In this document: piece after piece, positions 23,532 through 30,791 of the stretch | Numbering within the stretch: position 1 is the first letter of the stretch | Layout of the letters: each line of letters starts with the position of its first letter | DNA from: Oscillospiraceae bacterium | Lineage (GTDB): Bacteria; Bacillota; Clostridia; Oscillospirales; Oscillospiraceae | Length of the DNA: 36,872 bases | Assembly: GCA_029257695.1 (NCBI GenBank) | Contig: JARIAU010000050.1 | Span: 1-36,872, forward strand | Reading direction: 5' to 3' | Made by a program: the position numbers and the translations under genes | Notes under the pieces: model-generated | Told to the model about the DNA's origin: nothing | The model's database searches: none | Seen by the model: only the letters and a program-made list of their open reading frames with translations

Positions 23532-23621
23532 TTATCTGGCAAGTCCAAGATTATTGCATGCCCAAACAGTGATGGCAAATACAGCGATTGCAAGCATGAT
23601 TTTTCCAATCGTTTTCTTCAT
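23532..23621 (-). CDS. 29-residue predicted membrane peptide, translationally coupled
   Basis: This small ORF reads [16 protein letters not shown] then [13 protein letters not shown]. Two or three lysines precede a single hydrophobic helix (about residues 8-20), the look of a small membrane protein or a very short lipoprotein-like peptide with one Cys at 21. Its ATG overlaps the GIY-YIG gene's TGA in an ATGA, and GGAAGGGG lies 8 nt before the start, so coupled translation is plausible. I recognise no family. It is the last frame of the Nudix-RluD-GIY chain, and the ABC-F promoter lies just beyond it. Confidence 0.5.
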   Translation of the reverse strand: MKKTIGKIMLAIAVFAITVWACNNLGLAR

Positions 23622-23869
23622 GATATGATCCCCTTCCCAATCAGATCCAATTTCTCTGCACGGGTCAGTTTTTTGATGGCAGCTTCCCGCCGCAGTGCTT
23701 CGGATTTATCCCGACACACCTCATGATAGGCCAAAGTGACCGGACGACGGGCCCGTGTATATTTGGCCCCCTTCCCCTCGTTGTGTGTCTGCACCCGACG
23801 GGCAAGATCCTTGGTATAGCCGGTATAAAGGGTGTCATCTGCACAGCGCAGAATGTAGACATAATCCAT
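23618..23869 (-). CDS. GIY-YIG nuclease superfamily protein (YhbQ/YazA type, UPF0213)
   Basis: This 83-residue single-domain protein has YVYILRC (3-9) and [13 protein letters not shown], the two beta strands with the GIY-YIG-like YIL/YTG pair, and conserved Arg and Glu residues further on ([14 protein letters not shown]). Members are presumed DNA or RNA nucleases of unclear role. I start at the ATG at 23869, 2 nt after the RluD-like stop; the longer frame is only overlap with that gene. It forms a coupled chain with its neighbours on both sides. Confidence 0.88.
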   Translation of the reverse strand: MDYVYILRCADDTLYTGYTKDLARRVQTHNEGKGAKYTRARRPVTLAYHEVCRDKSEALRREAAIKKLTRAEKLDLIGKGIIS

Positions 23870-23871
23870 TT

Positions 23872-24759
23872 TCAGCACTCCCTCCATCCCAACCGTTGGA
23901 ATTCCTCCGGCAGCGGTGCCTTCCATTCCATCCAACACTGCAAAAAAGGATGTCGCAGCCGAACCGCGGCCGAATGCAATGCCGGACGCTCCAAGGCTGC
24001 CGCTCCCCCATAAAGGGTGTCTCCGAGCAGCGGACAACCCAGATGGGACAGATGCACCCGAATCTGATGGGTACGCCCGGTGTGGAGCCGCAGACGCCAC
24101 AGTGCCATCCCATCTTTTTGTTCAATCACTTGATAATCCGTCTGTGCCGACTTCCCTTCTCGATTTACATAATACCTGTTCAGCACTCCCGGTACCGGCG
24201 CAATGGGGGCCGAAATCGTACCCACCAACTTCTTCGGCACCGATGCGGTCAGCGCTGCATAGGTGCGTACAAAGGCATCGGTATGGAGCAGCAATTGGAG
24301 CCGTTCATGCGCCTCTGCTGACTTCGCCAGCAGCATCAATCCACTGGTCCCCTGATCCAGCCGATTCACCGGTCGAAACACCGGATTTTCGCCCCGCTTT
24401 TGAAGCGCCCAAGTAAGATAATTCCCCAGCGTGTCCGCATAGTGCCCCGGCCCTGGGTGAACCGGCAAGCCTGCCGGTTTATTGACCACCATCAGCCACT
24501 GGTCTTCGTAGACAATATCCACCGGACCCTCTGTTGGCACAAGACAGTTCTCTTCCAACTCCGGAAGGTGGACCGTAATCGTCTGCCCTGCACAAACCAC
24601 TGCACTGGTAAAGGCTCGATCCCCATTGATCAAGAGTCCATCCGGACGGAATTTGGCCCGTTTGATCCGAGTTGGAGATAGTCCCATTTGTCGGCGCAGC
24701 ACTGTTTCCAAGGTGCGTCCGTCATACTCCGGTGCAACGACCGTTTCAAACACCCTCAT
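23872..24759 (-). CDS. RluD-like RluA-family pseudouridine synthase
   Basis: This 295-residue protein has an N-terminal S4-like region (residues 12-65) and a catalytic domain with [10 protein letters not shown], placing the catalytic Asp at 135; the usual HRLDRDTSG is altered at two non-catalytic positions. [13 protein letters not shown] and [25 protein letters not shown] are conserved. It isomerises uridines in rRNA or tRNA. The ATG at 24759 overlaps the Nudix frame's stop (ATGA), so it was evolved for coupled translation with that gene, which now carries a nonsense codon. Confidence 0.9.
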   Translation of the reverse strand: MRVFETVVAPEYDGRTLETVLRRQMGLSPTRIKRAKFRPDGLLINGDRAFTSAVVCAGQTITVHLPELEENCLVPTEGPVDIVYEDQWLMVVNKPAGLPVHPGPGHYADTLGNYLTWALQKRGENPVFRPVNRLDQGTSGLMLLAKSAEAHERLQLLLHTDAFVRTYAALTASVPKKLVGTISAPIAPVPGVLNRYYVNREGKSAQTDYQVIEQKDGMALWRLRLHTGRTHQIRVHLSHLGCPLLGDTLYGGAAALERPALHSAAVRLRHPFLQCWMEWKAPLPEEFQRLGWREC

Positions 24760-25388
24760 GTGCGGATACGACCGGCACGGCGCAGCTTCAAAAGTGCCGA
24801 CGCAATCATCTTGCTGTGGTCAAAGGCAATGCCGTCAGCAGAAAATGACCCCACTCGCTCTTCCACGCCCAGCACTCCCATGCGTTCCTCAACCTGCACT
24901 GCTGCGGTCAGGACTTCTTCTGCTCCGGTGAGTGTCAGCCGCAGCACTCCGTCATGCAGTACAGAATCCACCGTAAACCAACCGGAATCCGCCGCATCAT
25001 CGTCTGCCTGCACCTTTAACTCACTCCGATTCGCAACGGCAAGATAGGCATTGGACATCGTCCATCCTCTGGGGTCTCGGTCCGGACCGCTGAACAGGCC
25101 CAACTCGGTCAGAGGCAGCCCCTCCACATGGGTTTATTCCTTCAATTCCCGGGCAGCCGCCGCCTCTACAAACTCCTGTGGCTCGACAAATCCACCGGGC
25201 AGGGCCCAGCATCCCAAACAGGGATGGTTTCCTCGCCGAATCATCAGCAATTCCGGCTGTTCTTTCTCCAGTGAGAACACCAGCAGATCCACCGTCACAC
25301 TGGGGTGGGGATAATCCTTCGGGCGATAGGCCGCTAAAAATTCCTCCAGCGTCTGCCCCGCTTGGTTCCGCAAGGGTCGTTCATACAT
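24756..25388 (-). pseudogene. Nudix hydrolase gene interrupted by an in-frame TAA in the Nudix box
   Basis: The frame from ATG at 25388 reads 84 residues, through LLMIRRGNHPCLGCWALPGG and the start of the Nudix box (GFVEPQEFVEAAAARELKE), then meets TAA at 25134-25136. It continues in frame with THVEGLPLTELGLFSGPDRD for 125 codons to a TGA at 24756-24758. The Nudix box is G-x5-E-x7-R-E-U-x-E-E; TAA stands exactly where the last metal-binding Glu (GAA) belongs. One G-to-T change explains it. The rest is full length (~210 residues) and resembles ADP-ribose-pyrophosphatase-like Nudix enzymes. Either a recent pseudogene or a sequencing error. Confidence 0.82.
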
Positions 25389-25414
25389 TGCAAAGCACCT
25401 CTTTCTTTTCTCCT

Positions 25415-25443
25415 AAACTACCCCGCCCGCTGCCGTTTGTCAA
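25415..25443 (-). promoter_or_regulatory. Promoter of the Nudix-RluD-GIY chain
   Basis: On the minus strand TTGACA (plus 25438-25443) and TAGTTT (plus 25415-25420) are 17 nt apart. AGAGGTG precedes the ATG. The -10 is weak. It is divergent from the greA promoter a few bases away. Confidence 0.5.
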
Positions 25444-25448
25444 GTTCC

Positions 25449-25477
25449 TTGCGTCCAACACAATTTGGGGCTATAAT
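25449..25477 (+). promoter_or_regulatory. Promoter of greA
   Basis: TTGCGT (25449-25454) and TATAAT (25472-25477) are 17 nt apart, 42 nt upstream of the ATG, which has GAGAGGAG before it. Confidence 0.8.
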
Positions 25478-25518
25478 AAAACATCATCTATATTTGATCC
25501 GAGAGGAGTTACTGCGCT

Positions 25519-26025
25519 ATGCATGACGAACTGACCGCACAGGACATTCAGCAGATGCGGGAAGAATTGCAGCAGCACAAGCGTGTGCATCTGCCCAAGC
25601 TGATTGAAGCGGTGAAAGAGGCCCGTGCCTTCGGCGACCTAAGTGAGAATTTTGAATACAAAGCTGCCAAGATGGAATTGAACAAGTGCAAACGCCGCAT
25701 CCGCTATTTGGAGGGTATGATCGGCTCTGCCGTGGTCATCTCTGACACCTCCGGCGAAGATGAAGTTGGTCTGTTTGACAAGGTGACCGTCTGCATCCCC
25801 AGCATGGGAAACAAAACGATGACCTATCAGATCGTGACCACTATGCGAGCCGACGCCCTGCAGGGTCGAATCACCCGGGAATCTCCGGTGGGCAAGGCTC
25901 TGGTGGGGCAGCACGAGGGCGACATCGTCCATGTACAGGTCAATCCAGGCTTTGGCTATGACATGGAGATTTTGGACATCGAAAAGGTGGAGGACGACGG
26001 CTCCATTAAGATCAACGAATATTAA
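25519..26025 (+). CDS. greA: GreA-family transcription elongation factor
   Basis: This 168-residue protein has the N-terminal coiled-coil hairpin with the tip motif GDLSENFEYKAAK (about 40-52), whose acidic residues stimulate RNA polymerase's intrinsic transcript cleavage. The C-terminal FKBP-like domain includes SPVGKALVG. It rescues backtracked polymerase. Length is slightly above the usual ~158, due to the acidic C-terminal tail. Monocistronic: own promoter and a shared terminator with tex. Confidence 0.9.
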   Translation: MHDELTAQDIQQMREELQQHKRVHLPKLIEAVKEARAFGDLSENFEYKAAKMELNKCKRRIRYLEGMIGSAVVISDTSGEDEVGLFDKVTVCIPSMGNKTMTYQIVTTMRADALQGRITRESPVGKALVGQHEGDIVHVQVNPGFGYDMEILDIEKVEDDGSIKINEY

Positions 26026-26032
26026 ATTTAGA

Positions 26033-26072
26033 AAACATGGGAGTGTATCGCAATGCGTACACTCCCATGTTT
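26033..26072. terminator. Bidirectional terminator between greA and tex
   Basis: A 15-bp perfect stem AAACATGGGAGTGTA (26033-26047) / TACACTCCCATGTTT (26058-26072) with a 10-nt loop lies between the two convergent genes. Confidence 0.85.
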
Positions 26073-26081
26073 CAATTTCAA

Positions 26082-28244
26082 TTACTTCTGCTTGGATGCC
26101 TGCTTAATGGACAGAGAAATGCGCTTTTTCTTCTCGTCCACGCCCAGCACGACCACCTTGACCACATCACCCACAGAGAGCACCTCCGAGGGATGCTTCA
26201 GGTATCGCTCGCTGATTTCCGAAATATGGACCAAGCCGTCCTGATGGACACCAATGTCCACAAACACACCGAAATCAATGACATTCCGCACCGTTCCGGT
26301 CAGCTCCATGCCCTGCTTCAAATCCTTCAGCTCCAACACATCGGTGCGGAGGATCGGTGCAGGCAACTCATCTCGGGGATCTCGACCCGGTTTCAGCAGC
26401 TCCTTGGCCACATCCCGCAGCGTCAGCATACCGGCACCACAGACGGCCTCTGCCTTCTCGGCACCCACCTGCTCCAGACGCTTGGGCAGCTCGCTGATCT
26501 TGCCCTCCGACACATCCTCCATGGTATAGCCGCACAGCGTCAGCAGCTGCTCGGCGGCGGCATAGGATTCCGGATGCACCGCCGTGCGATCCAGCACCAG
26601 CTTGCTCTCCGGCACACGCAGGAAGCCGGCACACTGCTGATAGGCCTTCGGGCCCAGCTTAGGCACCTTCAGAATCTGCTTCCGGGCCGTGAAGGGACCG
26701 TTCTCCTCCCGATAGGTGACAATATTCTTTGCGGTTGCCGAGGTCAAACCGGACACCCGCTTGAGCAGCGATGCAGACGCAGTGTTGATGTCCACACCCA
26801 CACCATTGACGCAGTCTTCCACCACACCGTCCAGCGTTTCATCCAGACGGGCCTGAGGCATATCATGCTGGTACTGACCCACACCGATGGCCTTGGGGTC
26901 GATCTTTACCAGCTCTGCCAGAGGATCCTGCAATCTGCGGGCAATGGATACCGCACTTCTCAAGTTGACATCGAACTGTGGGAATTCCTCTGCCGCCAGC
27001 TTGGAGGCGGAATAGACCGAAGCCCCTGCTTCATTGACGATCATGTAGCTCACAGTTCCGCCCACCTGATGGATCAGTTCCACTGCCATCTGCTCGGTTT
27101 CCCGGGATGCGGTGCCGTTGCCGATGGCAATATGCTCTACGCCATCCTTGCGGATGAGATCACCGAGGATACGGATGGCCTCCTGCTTGCGCTTTTCACC
27201 GAAGGTGGGGTAAACCACGGCTGTGTCCAGCACCTTGCCGGTACCGTCCACCACGGCTACCTTGCAGCCATTGCGGTATCCGGGGTCCAGACCCATAGTC
27301 ACCTTGCCGCGCACCGGAGGCTGCATCAACAGCGGGCGCAGGTTCAGTCCAAAGTTATGAATGGCACCTTCACAGGCCAGCTCTGTCAATGCTGCACGCA
27401 TTTCCCGCTCCACCGAGGGGAAAATCAGTCGGTCAAAGCTGTCTTCGCAGGCCGCACGCACAAACTGCTCACTGGGCGAAGTACCATGCAGGGCATGGTT
27501 GAACAAGATCCGCAGTGCCAGCTCCCGATCCAGCTCCACCGACACCTTCAGGAATCCTTCCTTTTCGCCACGGTTCAGTGCCAGAACCTGATGCCCCTGC
27601 ACCCGTCCGATTTCTCGGCGGAACTCATAATAAAGCGCATAGACCGAGTCCTCCTCCTTTGCCGCCTTTGCGGTAAGAACCCCCTTCTTCTGCGCCAGTG
27701 CACGCAGGCTCTTGCGAATGTCCGCATCGTCCGAAATGCTCTCGGCCAGAATATCGGAAGCACCCTTGAGCGCTTCCTCCGGAGTGGAAACACCCAACTC
27801 CTCATTGACAAATTCCTTGGCCAGCTCCAAAGGCTCCGGCCCATGCTTCACCTGCAGGAAAAGCTTGACCGCCAGAGGCTCCAAACCCTTTTCCCGGGCA
27901 GCCGTGGCACGGGTGCGGCGCTTTTGCTTATAGGGGCGGTACAAATCCTCCACCTCGGTGAGGATTTTTGCTTCATCAATGGCCGCAGCCAGTTCCTCTG
28001 TCAGCTTCCCCTGTCCGGCAATCGACTTCTTCACTTCTTCCTTCCGCTGCTGCAAATTTCGCAGATAGGTCAGCCGATCGGAAAGGGTGCGCAGGGTGCT
28101 GTCATCCATGGCACCATGCTGCTCCTTGCGATACCGGGCAATAAACGGAATCGTGTTGCCCTCGTCCAGCAGGGCAATGACATGTTCCACATGAGTAAGG
28201 CTTTGACCCAGTTCCTGCGCCAAAACCTGTGCGATCTGTTCCAT
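26082..28244 (-). CDS. tex: Tex family RNA-binding transcription accessory protein
   Basis: This is a 720-residue multidomain protein. The N-terminal helical region begins MEQIAQVLAQELGQSL with the NTIPFIARYRKEQHGAMDD motif. A YqgF-like RNase H fold (TMGLDPGYRNGCKVAVVD) sits in the middle, then helix-hairpin-helix segments (VDINTASASLLKRVSGL) and a C-terminal S1 RNA-binding domain (GMELTGTVRNVIDFGVFVDI). Tex binds nucleic acid and affects transcription and stress responses. I start at the ATG at 28244 with AGGAGAAG upstream; the open frame further up is the structured leader, not protein-like. Confidence 0.93.
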   Translation of the reverse strand: MEQIAQVLAQELGQSLTHVEHVIALLDEGNTIPFIARYRKEQHGAMDDSTLRTLSDRLTYLRNLQQRKEEVKKSIAGQGKLTEELAAAIDEAKILTEVEDLYRPYKQKRRTRATAAREKGLEPLAVKLFLQVKHGPEPLELAKEFVNEELGVSTPEEALKGASDILAESISDDADIRKSLRALAQKKGVLTAKAAKEEDSVYALYYEFRREIGRVQGHQVLALNRGEKEGFLKVSVELDRELALRILFNHALHGTSPSEQFVRAACEDSFDRLIFPSVEREMRAALTELACEGAIHNFGLNLRPLLMQPPVRGKVTMGLDPGYRNGCKVAVVDGTGKVLDTAVVYPTFGEKRKQEAIRILGDLIRKDGVEHIAIGNGTASRETEQMAVELIHQVGGTVSYMIVNEAGASVYSASKLAAEEFPQFDVNLRSAVSIARRLQDPLAELVKIDPKAIGVGQYQHDMPQARLDETLDGVVEDCVNGVGVDINTASASLLKRVSGLTSATAKNIVTYREENGPFTARKQILKVPKLGPKAYQQCAGFLRVPESKLVLDRTAVHPESYAAAEQLLTLCGYTMEDVSEGKISELPKRLEQVGAEKAEAVCGAGMLTLRDVAKELLKPGRDPRDELPAPILRTDVLELKDLKQGMELTGTVRNVIDFGVFVDIGVHQDGLVHISEISERYLKHPSEVLSVGDVVKVVVLGVDEKKKRISLSIKQASKQK

Positions 28245-28560
28245 GATCTTACTTCTCCTTTTCGGGCTATGTTTGCCGTAGGCGAGGCTTGTCCCCATCG
28301 CCCACCACATGCGGCCGCACTGTATACACAGTGCAAAACGCAGCAGAATTCTCTTCCGCTGCACCGCCGGACAGAATGGATCCTTCTGCCTCTTCCCGGC
28401 GGCTTTGCGCCGCTCTGAACAGGCCGAAGCCGTGTAAAAAACAGAGACCTTGCGCCTTTTGCCGACCCTACGGTCGATTCTGTCACAGCGTTGTCCGATC
28501 TCCACGCACTGTTTTTTCTGTCCTTGCACAACTTGTGCGAGGATACATTTTATCACAAAT
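28245..28560 (-). other. Structured tex leader / intergenic region
   Basis: This ~440-base space between divergent tex and recJ holds no convincing protein. On the minus strand it has a series of inverted repeats: AAAAAACAG/CTGTTTTTT (plus 28436-28444 with 28509-28517), an adjoining GAGACC/GATCTC pair (28444-28449 with 28497-28502), CCGCCGG/CCGGCGG (28364-28370 with 28396-28402), GCGGC/GCCGC near 28400-28413 and a GCACTGTATACACAGTGC near-palindrome (28317-28334). A weak -10 (TAAAAT, plus 28547-28552) could start a transcript here. I cannot match it to a known riboswitch or RNA class. Confidence 0.4.
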
Positions 28561-28597
28561 TCTCCCACAGCGAAAGACAAAGTTTCCTTTGGTGTGC

Positions 28598-28669
28598 TTG
28601 TCAGTTTCGCCTTTTTTTGCTATAATACATCTAATATATTCTATACAATGCCGTTTTTTTGCAACGGCA
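28598..28669 (+). promoter_or_regulatory. Promoter and leader hairpin of the recJ operon
   Basis: TTGTCA (28598-28603) and TATAAT (28621-28626) are 17 nt apart, a strong sigma-A match. A short hairpin TGCCGTT/AACGGCA (28649-28655 and 28663-28669) lies in the leader before the GAGGT SD. Confidence 0.85.
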
Positions 28670-28684
28670 TCCGAGGTACCTTTT

Positions 28685-30757
28685 ATGAAGTTTGAACATT
28701 GGTTGCCCGCATCCAGAGACTATGCGGGCGAGGCTGCTCTGCAACAGTCCGGCATTTCCCCGCTGACCGCCATCACACTGTGCCGCCGGGGTGCCCATTC
28801 TCTTTCCGAGGCCACCACTTTTATGGCCTCCGGACTCGAGCTGCTGCATGATCCCATGCTTCTCAAGGATATGGACAAGGCGGTACAGCGTATTGAATCC
28901 GCATTGGCTGCCGGCGAAACGATTGCCGTGTACGGCGACTATGATGTGGATGGAATCACCTCCACCTGCCTGCTGTCCTCCTATTTGGAATCCAGGGGAG
29001 CCAAAGTCCTCCCTTACATTCCCGACCGTCTTTCCGAAGGCTATTCCATCAACACTGATGCCATTACTCGGCTGCGCCTCAAGGGGGCTCGGCTGCTCAT
29101 CAGCGTGGACTGTGGCATTACAAATCAGAAAGAAGTTCAATTTGCCAAGGGAATCGGTATGGATGTCATCATTACCGACCACCATGAATGCAAGGACGAG
29201 CTTCCCACGGCGGCAGCTGTGGTCAACCCACACCGCCCCGACTGTCCCTATCCGTTTAAGCATCTGGCCGGTGTCGGCGTGGCATTGAAACTGGTGCTGG
29301 CCCTGACCCCGGAGCAGGAGCGAGCCGCTGTGCTGAACCAATATGCCGATCTGGCCGCCATTGGCACCGTGGCGGATGTAATGTCGCTGACGGATGAAAA
29401 TCGAGCCATTGTCACCTTGGGTCTTTCCCTGCTGGAGCACCCTCGCCGTCCCGGTTTGCAAATGCTGATCCAGGAGTGTGGTCTGGAAGGCAAGGTCATC
29501 ACCGCCACCTCCATCGGGTTCACACTGGCCCCTCGTATCAATGCGGCCGGCCGCATGGGCTGTCCTCAGGTTGCCGCAGAACTCCTGCTCACCAAGGACC
29601 CCCAGCAAGGTGCCGTGCTGGCACAAACTCTCTGTGATTTGAACCGGGAACGCCAGCTCATCGAACAAAACATTTTCACCCAATGTCTGGAACTGCTGGA
29701 GGCCCAACCGGAGCTGGCTCAGCATGCCATCGTTCTGGCGGATCACAGCTGGCATCAGGGTGTTGTGGGCATTGTTGCCTCTCGTCTCAGTGAACGCTTT
29801 GGCGTGCCTTCCTTCATGGTTTGTCTGGATGAGGAACACCACGGAAAAGGCTCCTGCCGTTCCTTTGGTGACTTTAACCTGTTCCATGCACTGGAAGACT
29901 GTTCCGAACTGCTGGAAGGCTTTGGCGGACACGAGCTGGCCGCCGGCTTTACCATCAGCGAAGAACAGCTCGTTCCCTTCCGGCAGAAAATGCAGCAGAT
30001 CGCTGCACAGTGGCAGGCCCAGCAGCAAACGGTTTCCTCGCTGCAGGTGGATGCTGTGCTGGAAGACACCAGCTTGCTGACCCTGGATAATGTGGCTGAT
30101 TTGCAGCAGCTGGAGCCTTACGGCACCGGAAATGCCCAGCCGGTGTTTGTTCTCAACGGGGTTTCCGTACTCTCCGTCAATCCGGTCGGCAAAGGCCGTC
30201 ACACGCGTCTGCGGGTGCTGTCCGGAGAGTCCGCCTTGGATGCCATTCTGTTTTCCTACACACCGGAAGACACCGGACTGCAAGTGGGTATGCGTGCCGA
30301 TCTGGCTTTCTACCCTCAAATCAACCAATTCCGGGGCACCCGTTCTGTCCAGCTGCTGCTGACCGATGTGAAACCCTCCCCCTCTCACGCTCAAATTGAC
30401 CGGATGCTGTATCAGCGTTGGAAGCAGGGAGAGTTCCTTTCTCAGCATGATTTGGACATCCTTCTCCCAGAACGGCGAGATTTTGTTGCCGTGTGGCGCT
30501 ATCTTTCTGCCCACGCCGCCGGCAACCGCTATCGGGAGACCCCCACCAGACTGTCCAGAAACATCGCCCGCTCCACCGGCGGCCGGGAGGCCTATTCCCG
30601 CACGATGGTCTGTCTGGAAGTCTTTCGGGAATGTGGTCTGCTCCACTTCACGGAACAGGCCAACCAGCTCCACATTATGATCCGTCAGATCGACGGCAAG
30701 GTGAATTTGGAGCAATCCCCCATCATGATTTCCCTGCACAAGATGCGGGAATCCTGA
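28685..30757 (+). CDS. recJ: Single-stranded-DNA-specific exonuclease RecJ
   Basis: This 690-residue DHH-family 5'-3' exonuclease has VYGDYDVDGIT (D85, D87, D89), VDCGITN (D142) and DHH at 165-167, which bind the catalytic metals. The DHHA1 domain follows, with GSCRSFGDFNLFHAL and GGHELAAG, then an OB-like region and a C-terminal extension common in Firmicutes. It resects DNA in recombination repair and mismatch repair. It heads a plus-strand operon; the relA ATG is 34 nt downstream of its stop. Confidence 0.95.
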   Translation: MKFEHWLPASRDYAGEAALQQSGISPLTAITLCRRGAHSLSEATTFMASGLELLHDPMLLKDMDKAVQRIESALAAGETIAVYGDYDVDGITSTCLLSSYLESRGAKVLPYIPDRLSEGYSINTDAITRLRLKGARLLISVDCGITNQKEVQFAKGIGMDVIITDHHECKDELPTAAAVVNPHRPDCPYPFKHLAGVGVALKLVLALTPEQERAAVLNQYADLAAIGTVADVMSLTDENRAIVTLGLSLLEHPRRPGLQMLIQECGLEGKVITATSIGFTLAPRINAAGRMGCPQVAAELLLTKDPQQGAVLAQTLCDLNRERQLIEQNIFTQCLELLEAQPELAQHAIVLADHSWHQGVVGIVASRLSERFGVPSFMVCLDEEHHGKGSCRSFGDFNLFHALEDCSELLEGFGGHELAAGFTISEEQLVPFRQKMQQIAAQWQAQQQTVSSLQVDAVLEDTSLLTLDNVADLQQLEPYGTGNAQPVFVLNGVSVLSVNPVGKGRHTRLRVLSGESALDAILFSYTPEDTGLQVGMRADLAFYPQINQFRGTRSVQLLLTDVKPSPSHAQIDRMLYQRWKQGEFLSQHDLDILLPERRDFVAVWRYLSAHAAGNRYRETPTRLSRNIARSTGGREAYSRTMVCLEVFRECGLLHFTEQANQLHIMIRQIDGKVNLEQSPIMISLHKMRES

Positions 30758-30791
30758 TTTTTATTCTTCGTTCGACACTGGAGATGATCGT

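Noticed and set aside
475-25136. Alternative genetic code or stop-codon recoding as explanation of the in-frame stops
   Set aside because: TAG, TGA and TAA each appear inside one broken gene, while dozens of intact genes end normally with all three. Independent mutations (or read errors) explain it better; there is also no hint of a selenocysteine element near the TGA.
26037-28418. 793-codon plus-strand frame opposite tex
   Set aside because: Tex domains are plain on the minus strand. The plus frame has no SD-supported start and a shadow composition.
28245-28560. 6S RNA, RNase P RNA or a known riboswitch in the tex-recJ space
   Set aside because: I looked for the hallmark conserved strings of common classes (FMN, T-box, c-di-GMP, cobalamin, THF, ZTP, RNase P, SRP) and found none. 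Kept only as an unassigned structured region.
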